A stretch of DNA of 34,535 bases, taken from the NCBI GenBank assembly GCA_001767195.1, contig MEKU01000056.1, forward strand, positions 1-34,535. Reading direction: 5' to 3'. The position numbers and the translations under genes are program-made. This DNA comes from Acidobacteria bacterium RIFCSPLOWO2_02_FULL_67_21 (GTDB lineage Bacteria > Acidobacteriota > Vicinamibacteria > Vicinamibacterales > UBA2999). Within the stretch, counting starts at the first letter, position 1, and each line of letters begins with the position of its first letter. Shown here piece after piece: positions 1-9,329 of the stretch. The notes beneath the pieces are model-generated. The model did no database searches and was not told where the DNA came from. It saw only the letters and a program-made list of their open reading frames with translations.

Positions 1-2678
<2,678 letters not shown>

Positions 2679-2945
2679 AGCCTGTGGTGACCTCTCAGCG
2701 GAGCGGCTGTCCGCGGTTTACCAAGATCCTCTTTTGGGAGGAGTAGAAGAGATAAAGAATTATATAGGAAAGAAGTCGTGTTACAAAACCGTCTCCGTGA
2801 GAATTAGTCCTTGCAGTCCAATAACTTAACGTGTGGATAAATCTGTGGATCCTCGGGGTGAATCTGGCGGGTATTTCTTCTGAAGATCCGCCTCCGAAAA
2901 GCATCCACACGAGCGATCGACCAGCCGCTGTGAAGGTGGTCGAAA
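2679..2945. other. dnaA-dnaN intergenic region, probable origin sub-region
   Basis: Contains one perfect DnaA box (TGTGGATAA, 2832-2840, the reverse of TTATCCACA) and two 7/9 matches: TGTGGATCC at 2844-2852 and GCATCCACA at 2901-2909. A markedly A+T-rich stretch at about 2741-2790 stands out against the GC-rich surroundings and could be the DNA unwinding element. The layout (dnaA, DnaA boxes, A+T-rich patch, dnaN) matches the unwinding half of bipartite origins such as that of Bacillus subtilis. The role is inferred. Confidence 0.65.
2759..2786 (-). promoter_or_regulatory. Probable sigma-70 promoter of dnaN
   Basis: Read on the minus strand: -35 TTGTAA (2786-2781), a 16-base spacer, and a perfect -10 TATAAT (2764-2759). 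Transcription would start near 2752, giving a leader of about 75 bases before the dnaN ATG at 2678. The promoter lies in the only clearly A+T-rich patch of this intergenic region and next to DnaA boxes, so control by DnaA is plausible. The promoter call is by motif only. Confidence 0.7.
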
Positions 2946-4283
2946 TCAGCGAAACGACTCCAGAAAGTTACTCATCAGGCTGTTGAAATCTCCGTCGCGC
3001 TTGCGGAGTTCTTCGACCTTCTTCAACGAATGAATGACGGTCGAATGGTGCTTGCCTCCAAAGCTGCGCCCGATCTCCGGCAGCGAGGCATTCGTCAGGT
3101 TCTTGCAGAGATACATGGCAATCTGCCTGGGCATCGCCACTGATTTGGAGTTGTTCCGCGACTTCAGGTCGCCGACCTTCAGCTGATAGTAGTCGGACAC
3201 GAACCGCTGAATCGTCTCGATCGTGACGGCCTTCTGGTCCTGATCGGTCACGTTCTTGAGCACGTCCTGCGCCAATTCAAGAGACACCTCGCGGCCGGTC
3301 AGCGACGCGTAGGCAATCAGGCGGATCAGCGATCCTTCGAGCTCGCGGATGTTGGATTTGATGCGTCCGGCGATGTACATCGCCACGCTGTCGGAGAGCG
3401 GCACTCCCTCGGCCTCCGCTTTCCGCTTGAGAATGGCGACCCGTGTTTCGATGTCGGGGGGATGAATGTCGGCGATGAGGCCCCACTCAAACCGCGACCG
3501 CAGACGCTCTTCAAGGGCGGGAATTTCGTGAGGCGGATGGTCGCTGCTCAGCACGATCTGCTTCTGCGCGTCGTACAGCGCGTTGAAGGTGTGGAAGAAC
3601 TCGGTCTGTGTCCCCTCCTTGCCGGAGACAAACTGAATATCGTCGACCAGCAACACATCGACCGACCGATAGCGCTCGCGGAACTCCAGAATCCGGTCGT
3701 ACCGCAGCGCGTTGATCATCTCGTTCATGAAGCGCTCCGACGAGATGTACGTCAGGCGCAGCGACGGATCGTGCCGAAACACATACTGCCCCACAGCGTG
3801 CATGAGGTGTGTCTTGCCGAGCCCTACCCCGCCGTAGATGAAGAGCGGGTTGTACGAACGCGACGGCGCTTCAGCCACCGCGCGGCAGGCGGCGTGAGCA
3901 AACTGATTTGATGGTCCGACGATGAAGGTGTCGAACGTGTAGCGCGGGTTCAACCCTGCCGAACTCGGCGTGGTTTCCACCTCCTCGGCCGCCGCCTCGG
4001 GAACTTCTGGCGGGTCGTCGACGGCCACAGCAGGAAGCGGACCACCCTCAGCCACAAATACCAGGGAGGCGCCCGTGCGGCGCACCTCGGCGAGCGCCTC
4101 CGAGAGCACCACGGAGTAGTGCTTTGTTAGCCAGTCCTTGAAGAGGAGATTCGGCACGCGCACCGTGATGGCGTTGCCGCCGTCGGCCACAAACGCGGTC
4201 GGCTTGAACCAGGTGTAGAAGCTGTGCCGGTTAACCTTGGTTTCAACGCGGGCGAGAATCTGGTCCCAGATGCTGCCGTCCAT
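2946..4283 (-). CDS. dnaA: Chromosomal replication initiator DnaA
   Basis: AAA+ ATPase that binds DnaA boxes and opens the origin. 445 residues, normal length. Domain I is at the N-terminus (WDQILARVETKVNRHSFYTWFKPT), followed by a short acidic, Ala/Pro-rich linker (about 85-110). The AAA+ domain has Walker A GGVGLGKT (151-158) and Walker B LLVDD (211-215). The domain IV DNA-binding signature is MPRQIAMYLCKNLT with a downstream GGKHHSTVIHS. The ATG at 4283 is fixed by an in-frame TAG two codons upstream. No strong Shine-Dalgarno is visible, so translation may be weak. Divergent from rpmH, with DnaA boxes on both sides of the gene, which suggests autoregulation. Confidence 0.98.
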   Translation of the reverse strand: MDGSIWDQILARVETKVNRHSFYTWFKPTAFVADGGNAITVRVPNLLFKDWLTKHYSVVLSEALAEVRRTGASLVFVAEGGPLPAVAVDDPPEVPEAAAEEVETTPSSAGLNPRYTFDTFIVGPSNQFAHAACRAVAEAPSRSYNPLFIYGGVGLGKTHLMHAVGQYVFRHDPSLRLTYISSERFMNEMINALRYDRILEFRERYRSVDVLLVDDIQFVSGKEGTQTEFFHTFNALYDAQKQIVLSSDHPPHEIPALEERLRSRFEWGLIADIHPPDIETRVAILKRKAEAEGVPLSDSVAMYIAGRIKSNIRELEGSLIRLIAYASLTGREVSLELAQDVLKNVTDQDQKAVTIETIQRFVSDYYQLKVGDLKSRNNSKSVAMPRQIAMYLCKNLTNASLPEIGRSFGGKHHSTVIHSLKKVEELRKRDGDFNSLMSNFLESFR

Positions 4284-4403
4284 GCGCTAAGCCCACAAAA
4301 TCACGGGAACCCCCAGCTTTCGCCTTAGCCCAGTTTGGCTTTCGCCTCGCAAAAAAAGGCCAGAATTAAGAGAAATTCGCTCCAAACCCAGCCAGGGAGG
4401 CTG

Positions 4404-4435
4404 TTTTCCACAGTGTTTTCCACAGGTGTGGAAAA
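4404..4435. promoter_or_regulatory. DnaA-box cluster (three TTTTCCACA boxes)
   Basis: Boxes at 4404-4412 (+), 4416-4424 (+) and 4427-4435 (-), each 8/9 to the TTATCCACA consensus and identical to one another. The near-helical spacing favours cooperative DnaA binding. They lie about 120 bases upstream of dnaA and could serve both origin function and dnaA autoregulation. Confidence 0.75.
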
Positions 4436-4570
4436 CTTGGGGAAGAAACCGAAGGTGCTGGTCATCGCTACGGAACACCAGACGGTCGGACCGGGAATGT
4501 AGCACACCACGGGAAGCCTGGCGCCGCGTCGCGAATCGTTCCGAAACAGACGCACGCAGGCGCAGATGCG

Positions 4571-4600
4571 TTGACACCCAACGGGAGCGACGATTAGTAT
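4571..4600 (+). promoter_or_regulatory. Probable sigma-70 promoter of rpmH
   Basis: TTGACA (4571-4576), an 18-base spacer, TAGTAT (4595-4600). The predicted start near 4607 leaves a leader of about 85 bases before rpmH. It probably drives the rpmH-rnpA-yidD-yidC unit. Confidence 0.7.
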
Positions 4601-4691
4601 TGAAGATTCCGCGTATGCATGCGCGGCACACAGACCAGTCTGCGCTCGAGCCGCGAGTCGTGCTTCGGCGGGGCCAGCGACAGGGACCAGC

Positions 4692-4844
4692 ATGAAAGGC
4701 AAGCGCACCTTCCAGCCCAACACTCGCCGCCGAAAGAAGACACACGGTTTTCTGGTCAGAATGGCGACCAAGAACGGCCGGATCGTACTCAAACGGCGCC
4801 GGGCGAAAGGTCGAAGGAAGCTGACCGTCGCTGACGAGGGATAA
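4692..4844 (+). CDS. rpmH: 50S ribosomal protein L34
   Basis: Small basic protein of the large ribosomal subunit. 50 residues; the family is usually 44-46. It shows the hallmark run [21 protein letters not shown], then [14 protein letters not shown] and KLT, so nearly the whole protein is signature. The C-terminus carries a short acidic addition (VADEG). First gene of the rightward cluster, 16 bases before rnpA, in the classic rpmH-rnpA-yidD-yidC order next to dnaA. Confidence 0.97.
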   Translation: MKGKRTFQPNTRRRKKTHGFLVRMATKNGRIVLKRRRAKGRRKLTVADEG

Positions 4845-4860
4845 GCGCCCGGAGGCCGGC

Positions 4861-5289
4861 ATGAGCGGCCAGGCCCTTCGACGGAGCTCAGGGCAAGCGC
4901 TGCCCGCTTCGCAGCGGATCCGTCGGCGGCCTGAGTTCGAGCGCGTCTACAAAGAAGGCGCACGGGTGCACGGCCGCCTGATGACGTTGTTCCTGCTGCC
5001 GAACGGGCGAAGCACTCCTCGGCTGGGAGTGGCGGCCACTCGGAAGCTGGGCCCGGCGGTCGATCGCAACCGCGCCAAGCGCCTGGCCCGCGAGGTCTTT
5101 CGGCGCAGAAAGGTGGCCACTGGGCTCGATGTCGTCGTCGTTCCCCGCCGGGAAATGCTCGATGCTCCCTTTGAAAGCATTGAGGCCGATTACCACGCCA
5201 CACTCGAACGCGGAGGACGTCGAGTTGGCGCCTCCCGCCGAGCCTCGCCTCGCCGCCGCCCTGATCCTAAGGCTGCTGAAAGCGTATAA
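4861..5289 (+). CDS. rnpA: Ribonuclease P protein component
   Basis: Basic protein that assists the RNase P RNA in maturing tRNA 5' ends. 142 residues, longer than the usual 110-125. The core is clear: SQRIRRRPEFERVYKEGARVHG at about residues 17-38, and the signature GPAVDRNRAKRLAREVFR with the RNR motif at about 64-81. GGAGG at 4851-4855, five bases before the ATG at 4861, supports this start. The extra N-terminus (about residues 3-14) is encoded by a short palindrome, GCCCTTCGAC...GCTCAGGGC (4873-4894), of a kind that recurs near 26450. The C-terminus is a basic tail overlapping yidD by 65 bases. Confidence 0.93.
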   Translation: MSGQALRRSSGQALPASQRIRRRPEFERVYKEGARVHGRLMTLFLLPNGRSTPRLGVAATRKLGPAVDRNRAKRLAREVFRRRKVATGLDVVVVPRREMLDAPFESIEADYHATLERGGRRVGASRRASPRRRPDPKAAESV

Positions 5290-5518
5290 AGTCCTTATTT
5301 CGCCTTTGTTTACAGGCTGCTGCCGCTATTACCCGTCGTGCTCAGACTACGCCCGGGAGGCGGTTCTGATCCACGGCGCCGTGCGCGGGCTGTGGCTCGC
5401 GGGCCGTCGTCTGGTGCGTTGTCAGCCATTTGGAGGCAGCGGTGTGGATCCGGTGCCTCGCTGTACATCCGGCCGCCGGTCGCGCCCCGGCCCCGGCCAG
5501 ACCGCCTTCGAAAGCTGA
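5225..5518 (+). CDS. yidD: Membrane protein insertion efficiency factor YidD
   Basis: Small membrane-associated protein that aids YidC-dependent insertion. Core: LILRLLKAYKVLISPLF, then the signature CCRYYPSCSDYAREAV with its cysteines, and RCQPFGGSGVDPVP. A TTG start at 5225 is chosen because a perfect GGAGG (5212-5216) lies 8 bases upstream. An ATG at 5129 in the same frame would add 32 residues unlike the family and buried in rnpA. With TTG the protein has 97 residues, family-like apart from a basic Arg/Pro tail of about 25 residues. The start lies inside rnpA (65-base overlap), suggesting translational coupling. It ends three bases before yidC. Confidence 0.92.
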   Translation: MAPPAEPRLAAALILRLLKAYKVLISPLFTGCCRYYPSCSDYAREAVLIHGAVRGLWLAGRRLVRCQPFGGSGVDPVPRCTSGRRSRPGPGQTAFES

Positions 5519-5521
5519 GGA

Positions 5522-7261
5522 ATGGAACGCCGGGTCCTGATCGCCGTCATTTTGTCGTTCCTGGTGCTCTACGCGTACCAGGCGCTGTTTGTCCCGCCGC
5601 CGCCGGCTTCGAGCCGTGTCGAGCCGCCGCCGCCGGCCGCCGCACCATCGGCGCCGCAGACGCCCGCGCCACCCGAAGCCCCTGTTACGGCGCCGGCACC
5701 GCCGGCACCGCCGGCGCCGCAGGCGGTGACTGGCGATACGACCGAGCGGGAAATCGCCGTCGAGGCCGCGACTGTGAGCGGCGCGCTGTCGAACCGCGGA
5801 GCCCAGATCATCCGCTGGCGGCTGAGCGGGTATCGCGACGGTCAGGGCCGTCCGGTCGATCTGGTGCCTTCCGCGCTGCCGCCAGGCCAGCCGACGCCGT
5901 TTGCGCTCCGCGTGGACGACGAGGAGATCACGCGCCGGCTGAACACGGCGCTGTATCGCGTGTCCGGCGACTCCGGCGGCCGCTTCGACGCGGCGTCGGG
6001 CGAGGCGGCCCTCGTCTTCGAATACGAGGACGCGTCCGGGCTTCGGGCCCGGAAGGAATTCCGCTTCGATCCAGACAATTATCTGATCCGGTTCTCGGCC
6101 GCGGTCACAGTGGGCGACCGCGTGCTGAATCCGGTCATTCTGTGGGGACCGGGCCTCGGTGATATCGGCGCCGTGACCGGCGGCGGCAGCTTCTTCACCG
6201 GCAATTACGCCCAGCCGCCGCAGGCGATCTACCACCGGGACGGCGACGTCGAACGGATCGCGGCGGCCGACAGCGCCGCGCAGCCGGTTCACGAAGGCCA
6301 GTTCCGGTTTGCCGGGGTGGACGATCAGTATTTTCTCGCGGCGGCGGTGAACCCTGGGTCGGCGAGGCTGGAATTCCGTCCGGTCACGCTGCCCGGTGCC
6401 GGCGAGACGCAGCGGCAGCTCCTGTCGCAGGCGATTCAGTTTCCCCAGCCGCCGCAGGATGTCCGCTTCTTCTACGGCCCGAAGCAGTTCGATCTGTTGC
6501 GATCGGTTGACGCCGAGCTGGTGCGCGCGATCAACTTCGGGATATTCGGCTTTCTGGCCGTGCCGCTGCTCGGAGCGCTGCAGTGGATTCACGGGTTCGT
6601 CGGCAACTACGGCTGGGCGATCGTGCTGCTGACCATCCTGATCAACATCGCCATCTTCCCGCTGCGCCACAAGAGCGTCGTCTCGATGCGTAAGATGCAG
6701 GCGGTGCAGCCCCAGCTCAAGGCCATCCAGGACCGCTATGCGGGGCTGAAGGTCACCGATCCGGCGCGGCAGAAGATGAACACGGAGATCATGAATCTCT
6801 ACCGGGAGAAGGGCGTCAATCCGGCGAGCGGCTGCGTGCCGATGGTGCTCCAGTTTCCGGTTCTCCTGGCGTTCTACTCGATGCTGTCGCAGTCGATCGA
6901 GCTCCGGGGCGCCGAGTTCGGGTTGTGGATCCGCGATCTGTCGCAGCCCGATCCGTACTACGTGATCCCGGTGCTGATGGCGGTGACGATGTTCTGGCAG
7001 ACGAAGATCACGCCGACGACGGCGGACCCGGCGCAGCAGCGGATCATGCTGCTCATGCCGCTGATGTTCACCGTGTTCTTTCTCTGGGCGCCGAGCGGAC
7101 TGGTCATCTACTGGTTTGTGAGCAATCTCTGGGCGATCGGCCAGCAGTACTTCACCACCTGGCTCATCGGGCCGGCCCTGGCGCCGGCTTCGCGGCCGCC
7201 GGCCGAACGCCGGATGAAGAGCGCAGGCGCCGGCCGCACGCCCGACGCGGAGAAACACTAG
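5522..7261 (+). CDS. yidC: Membrane protein insertase YidC, Gram-negative type
   Basis: Inserts and folds inner-membrane proteins with or without SecYEG. 579 residues. Transmembrane segment 1 is at about 4-23 (VLIAVILSFLVLYAYQALF), followed by a Pro/Ala linker (about 24-67), a large beta-type periplasmic domain (about 70-330), then the conserved insertase core. That core includes NYGWAIVLLTILINIAIFPL, MRKMQAVQPQLKAIQDRY, NPASGCVPMVLQFPVLLAFY and GLVIYWFVSNLWAIGQQY. The position that carries the hydrophilic-groove arginine in E. coli and B. subtilis reads as Asn (about N375), an unusual substitution. A strong GC-rich double hairpin follows directly. Confidence 0.97.
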   Translation: MERRVLIAVILSFLVLYAYQALFVPPPPASSRVEPPPPAAAPSAPQTPAPPEAPVTAPAPPAPPAPQAVTGDTTEREIAVEAATVSGALSNRGAQIIRWRLSGYRDGQGRPVDLVPSALPPGQPTPFALRVDDEEITRRLNTALYRVSGDSGGRFDAASGEAALVFEYEDASGLRARKEFRFDPDNYLIRFSAAVTVGDRVLNPVILWGPGLGDIGAVTGGGSFFTGNYAQPPQAIYHRDGDVERIAAADSAAQPVHEGQFRFAGVDDQYFLAAAVNPGSARLEFRPVTLPGAGETQRQLLSQAIQFPQPPQDVRFFYGPKQFDLLRSVDAELVRAINFGIFGFLAVPLLGALQWIHGFVGNYGWAIVLLTILINIAIFPLRHKSVVSMRKMQAVQPQLKAIQDRYAGLKVTDPARQKMNTEIMNLYREKGVNPASGCVPMVLQFPVLLAFYSMLSQSIELRGAEFGLWIRDLSQPDPYYVIPVLMAVTMFWQTKITPTTADPAQQRIMLLMPLMFTVFFLWAPSGLVIYWFVSNLWAIGQQYFTTWLIGPALAPASRPPAERRMKSAGAGRTPDAEKH

Positions 7262-7266
7262 GCGGA

Positions 7267-7322
7267 AGGCGGACCTGAAGGTCCGCCTCTTCGGACGGAG
7301 AGGCGGGTCTTGAGACCCGCCT
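7267..7322. repeat. Double-hairpin palindromic element after yidC
   Basis: Two perfect hairpins in tandem. The first has arms AGGCGGACC / GGTCCGCCT (7267-7275, 7280-7288) around a TGAA loop. The second has arms AGGCGGGTC / GACCCGCCT (7301-7309, 7314-7322) around a TTGA loop. They are separated by 12 bases ending in CGGAG. There is no T-tract, so this is not a classical terminator. A closely similar pair lies inside the mfd coding region at 25148-25217, showing that it is a dispersed element. Confidence 0.85.
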
Positions 7323-7332
7323 GAGAACGGAT

Positions 7333-7782
7333 ATGTCATTGACCACCGACATCACTGATTTCGTCCAGAGGATTGTGAGCGCGATGGGCATGTCGCTCAC
7401 CGTACGCATCGAGGAGACGCCGGACGGCACGCGCATCAATCTCGAGGGCGAGGATGGCGGCACGCTCGTCCGCAGCGGAGGGGAAGGGCTGCAGGCGCTC
7501 CAGCACATCGTCGCGACCGCCTTCCGCAGGCAGCTCGGCGACGATCACCGGATCGTCATCGACTGCAACGGCTTCCGCAAGGACAAGGACGCGGAGCTGC
7601 GGCAGATGGCCCAGTTCATCGCCGAGAAGGCGCGGTCGACCGGCATGCCCCAGGAGATGGGGCCGCTCAATCCGTACGAACGCCGGATCGTGCATCTCGC
7701 GATTGCCGAAGATCCGACGGTCACGTCGGAGAGTATCGGCGACGCGTTCATGAAGACGGTGATCATCTCAGCTAGTCGGTAG
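7333..7782 (+). CDS. jag: Jag/KhpB-like KH-R3H RNA-binding protein
   Basis: Single-strand nucleic-acid-binding protein usually encoded after yidC. 149 residues with no N-terminal Jag-N domain. A KH-type segment at about 40-68 (GGTLVRSGGEGLQALQHIVATAF) is followed by an R3H domain with the diagnostic Arg-x3-His (NPYERRIVHLAI, R117 and H121). The KH loop that is normally G-x-x-G has lost its first glycine (R-S-G-G), which may weaken binding. The last codons and stop lie inside a GGTAGCC-type repeat, so the C-terminus is partly repeat-derived. Confidence 0.88.
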   Translation: MSLTTDITDFVQRIVSAMGMSLTVRIEETPDGTRINLEGEDGGTLVRSGGEGLQALQHIVATAFRRQLGDDHRIVIDCNGFRKDKDAELRQMAQFIAEKARSTGMPQEMGPLNPYERRIVHLAIAEDPTVTSESIGDAFMKTVIISASR

Positions 7783-7853
7783 CCGGTAGCCTGTAGCTGG
7801 TAGCAAGAACACGGAGGCTTTGGCCACCGGCTACCACCTACCGCCTACCAGCT
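7779..7853. repeat. GGTAG-type inverted repeat between jag and mnmE
   Basis: Contains two pairs of perfect 9-base inverted repeats: GTAGCCGGT (7779-7787) with ACCGGCTAC (7826-7834), and AGCTGGTAG (7795-7803) with CTACCAGCT (7845-7853). The left arm is rich in CGGTAG/TGGTAG units and includes the jag stop codon. Probably a dispersed palindromic element. It leaves only seven bases before the mnmE ATG and no clear ribosome-binding site. Confidence 0.75.
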
Positions 7854-7860
7854 GGGCTCC

Positions 7861-9246
7861 ATGTTCTCGACCGAAGACTCCATCGTCGCCATCGCGACGC
7901 CGCCCGGGCGCGGGGGGATCGGAGTCGTGCGGATCAGCGGCGCGTCATCGCTCCGGATTGCCGCTGGCATCCTCGACCATCCCGAGCCGTTGCGGCCGCG
8001 GCACGCGACCTACACCCGCATCCGCCGAAATGGCGCGGGTCCGAGCGACGAAGTCATCGCCACCTATTTTCCCGGGCCACGCTCGTACACCGGTGAGTTC
8101 GTCGTCGAGATCAGCGCGCACGGAAGCCCCGTGGTGCTCCGGGGCATCCTGGATCGCGCGGTTGCCGCAGGCGCCCGTCTCGCCGAGCCGGGCGAGTTCA
8201 CGCTCCGGGCGTTTCTGAACGGCAAGCGCGACCTCGTGCAGGCCGAAGCGGTCGCGGATCTGATCGATGCGGCGACCCCGCTTCAGGCGCGCGTCGCGTT
8301 CGATCAGCTGGAGGGGACGCTGACGGCGCAAATTGGCGAGATCGATCGCCAGTTGTTCGATCTGATCGCCCGGCTCGAGGCGTCGCTTGATTTTCCGGAC
8401 GAGGGGTACCACTTCGTCGAGCCGGCTGAAATCGTCCGGCGCATCGGATGCGTCGTGCAGACGCTCGAACGGCTGCTGGCCAGCGCCCCCCGCGGCCGCC
8501 TCATTCGCGAAGGTGCGACCGTGGTCGTGGCAGGGCGCCCGAATGTCGGCAAGTCCAGCATCTTCAACAGGCTCGTCGGCGCCGAACGCGCCATCGTCAC
8601 CGATGTGGCCGGCACCACGCGGGACCTGATTGCCGAGCGCGTCGACGTGGAAGGTCTCGCCGTCACCATGGTCGACACCGCCGGCTGCCGCGAGGCCGGC
8701 GACAGGGTAGAGCGCGAGGGAGTGATGCGGGCGGCGCGCGCGCGTGAAGTGGCCGACGTGCTGCTGGTCATCATCGATGGAAGTGTTCCGCTGATGAGCG
8801 AAGACGAACGGCTGCTCGCGGAGACGGCGGCGCGGCCACGAGTGGTGGTCGTCAACAAGGTGGATCTTCCGCCAGCACGTGACACGAACCCTTCGGGTTC
8901 GCACGGCGAGCCTGACACGGCTCACCCCACGACCCTCGTCCGTGTGTCGGCGAGGACGGGAGCAGGGTTCGAGCACCTGCGCGACGCGATCGTCGCCGGG
9001 CTCACGGGCCGCGAGTCGCTGCGCGACCCCGCAATGATTTCCAATGCGCGGCACATCGCCCTGCTCGAGCAGGCGCGCGCGAGCCTCGTGGCTGCACGCG
9101 CATCATCGGAAGCGGGCGAGGCGCCTGAAGAAATCCTGCTGGCCGACCTGCAGGCTGCGCGCGCGCGCTTCGATGAGGTGGTCGGCACGCGGACCAGCGA
9201 GGATGTGCTCAGGCACATCTTCGAGCGATTCTGTATCGGGAAGTAG
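7861..9246 (+). CDS. mnmE: tRNA modification GTPase MnmE
   Basis: With MnmG, installs the carboxymethylaminomethyl group on U34 of certain tRNAs. 461 residues. The N-terminal tetrahydrofolate-binding region starts EDSIVAIATPPGRGGIGVVRISG. The G domain shows G1 GRPNVGKSS (about 225-233), DVAGTTRD, DTAGCREAGDRVEREGV and G4 NKVD, and the protein ends in the catalytic CIGK motif. Between G4 and the SARTG motif, about 15 residues (near 342-357) are encoded by palindromes (8885-8926) that match an element in the wzt-like gene. In E. coli this is a variable loop, so function is probably kept. Followed by a perfect 28-base palindrome, then mnmG. Confidence 0.97.
   Translation: MFSTEDSIVAIATPPGRGGIGVVRISGASSLRIAAGILDHPEPLRPRHATYTRIRRNGAGPSDEVIATYFPGPRSYTGEFVVEISAHGSPVVLRGILDRAVAAGARLAEPGEFTLRAFLNGKRDLVQAEAVADLIDAATPLQARVAFDQLEGTLTAQIGEIDRQLFDLIARLEASLDFPDEGYHFVEPAEIVRRIGCVVQTLERLLASAPRGRLIREGATVVVAGRPNVGKSSIFNRLVGAERAIVTDVAGTTRDLIAERVDVEGLAVTMVDTAGCREAGDRVEREGVMRAARAREVADVLLVIIDGSVPLMSEDERLLAETAARPRVVVVNKVDLPPARDTNPSGSHGEPDTAHPTTLVRVSARTGAGFEHLRDAIVAGLTGRESLRDPAMISNARHIALLEQARASLVAARASSEAGEAPEEILLADLQAARARFDEVVGTRTSEDVLRHIFERFCIGK
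8885..8930. repeat. In-frame palindromic element inside mnmE
   Basis: Hairpin CGAACCC-TTC-GGGTTCG (8885-8901) is followed by GGCGAGCC...GGCTCACC (8905-8926). The 17 bases GACACGGCTCACCCCAC (8914-8930) recur with one change at 20763-20779 in the wzt-like gene, read in the same frame (D-T-A-H/R-P-T). Confidence 0.8.
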
Positions 9247-9249
9247 ATG

Positions 9250-9317
9250 GTCCGCCTGAAGGCGCCTTCAGGCGGACACTACGTACCATCCGTCGTAGTG
9301 TCCGGCTTTAGCTGGAC
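9250..9317. repeat. Palindromic elements between mnmE and mnmG
   Basis: A perfect palindrome of 28 bases spans 9250-9277 (half-site GTCCGCCTGAAGGC). It is followed by ACTACGTAC (9278-9286) and a second inverted repeat GTCCGGCT-TT-AGCTGGAC (9300-9317, one mismatch). ACTACGTAC and GTCCGGC...GCCGGAC motifs recur at 12856-12900 and 21778-21804. The element fills almost the whole 83-base spacer and lacks a T-tract. Confidence 0.8.
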
Positions 9318-9329
9318 CGAACGGAAAGC

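Larger units (their letters stand above)
4284..4691. other. dnaA-rpmH divergent intergenic region, probable oriC half
   Basis: About 408 bases without a gene. It holds a tight cluster of three identical DnaA-box variants TTTTCCACA: two direct (4404-4412, 4416-4424) and one inverted (4427-4435), at 11-12 base spacing, about one helical turn. On the dnaA side there is an exact direct repeat GCTTTCGCCT at 4316-4325 and 4338-4347 (22-base period) and an A+T-richer patch at 4350-4380. On the other side is the rpmH promoter. Together with the dnaA-dnaN spacer this forms a likely bipartite origin. The inference rests on box clustering, gene order and the change of gene direction here. Confidence 0.72.

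Noticed and set aside
7267-7322. Rho-independent terminators after yidC
   Set aside because: Strong stems but no following T-tract, and a matching copy lies inside mfd, so a dispersed repeat is the better reading.
5342-7339. A 665-codon open frame antisense to yidC
   Set aside because: Arg/His-rich composition without any domain; yidC on the other strand is certain.
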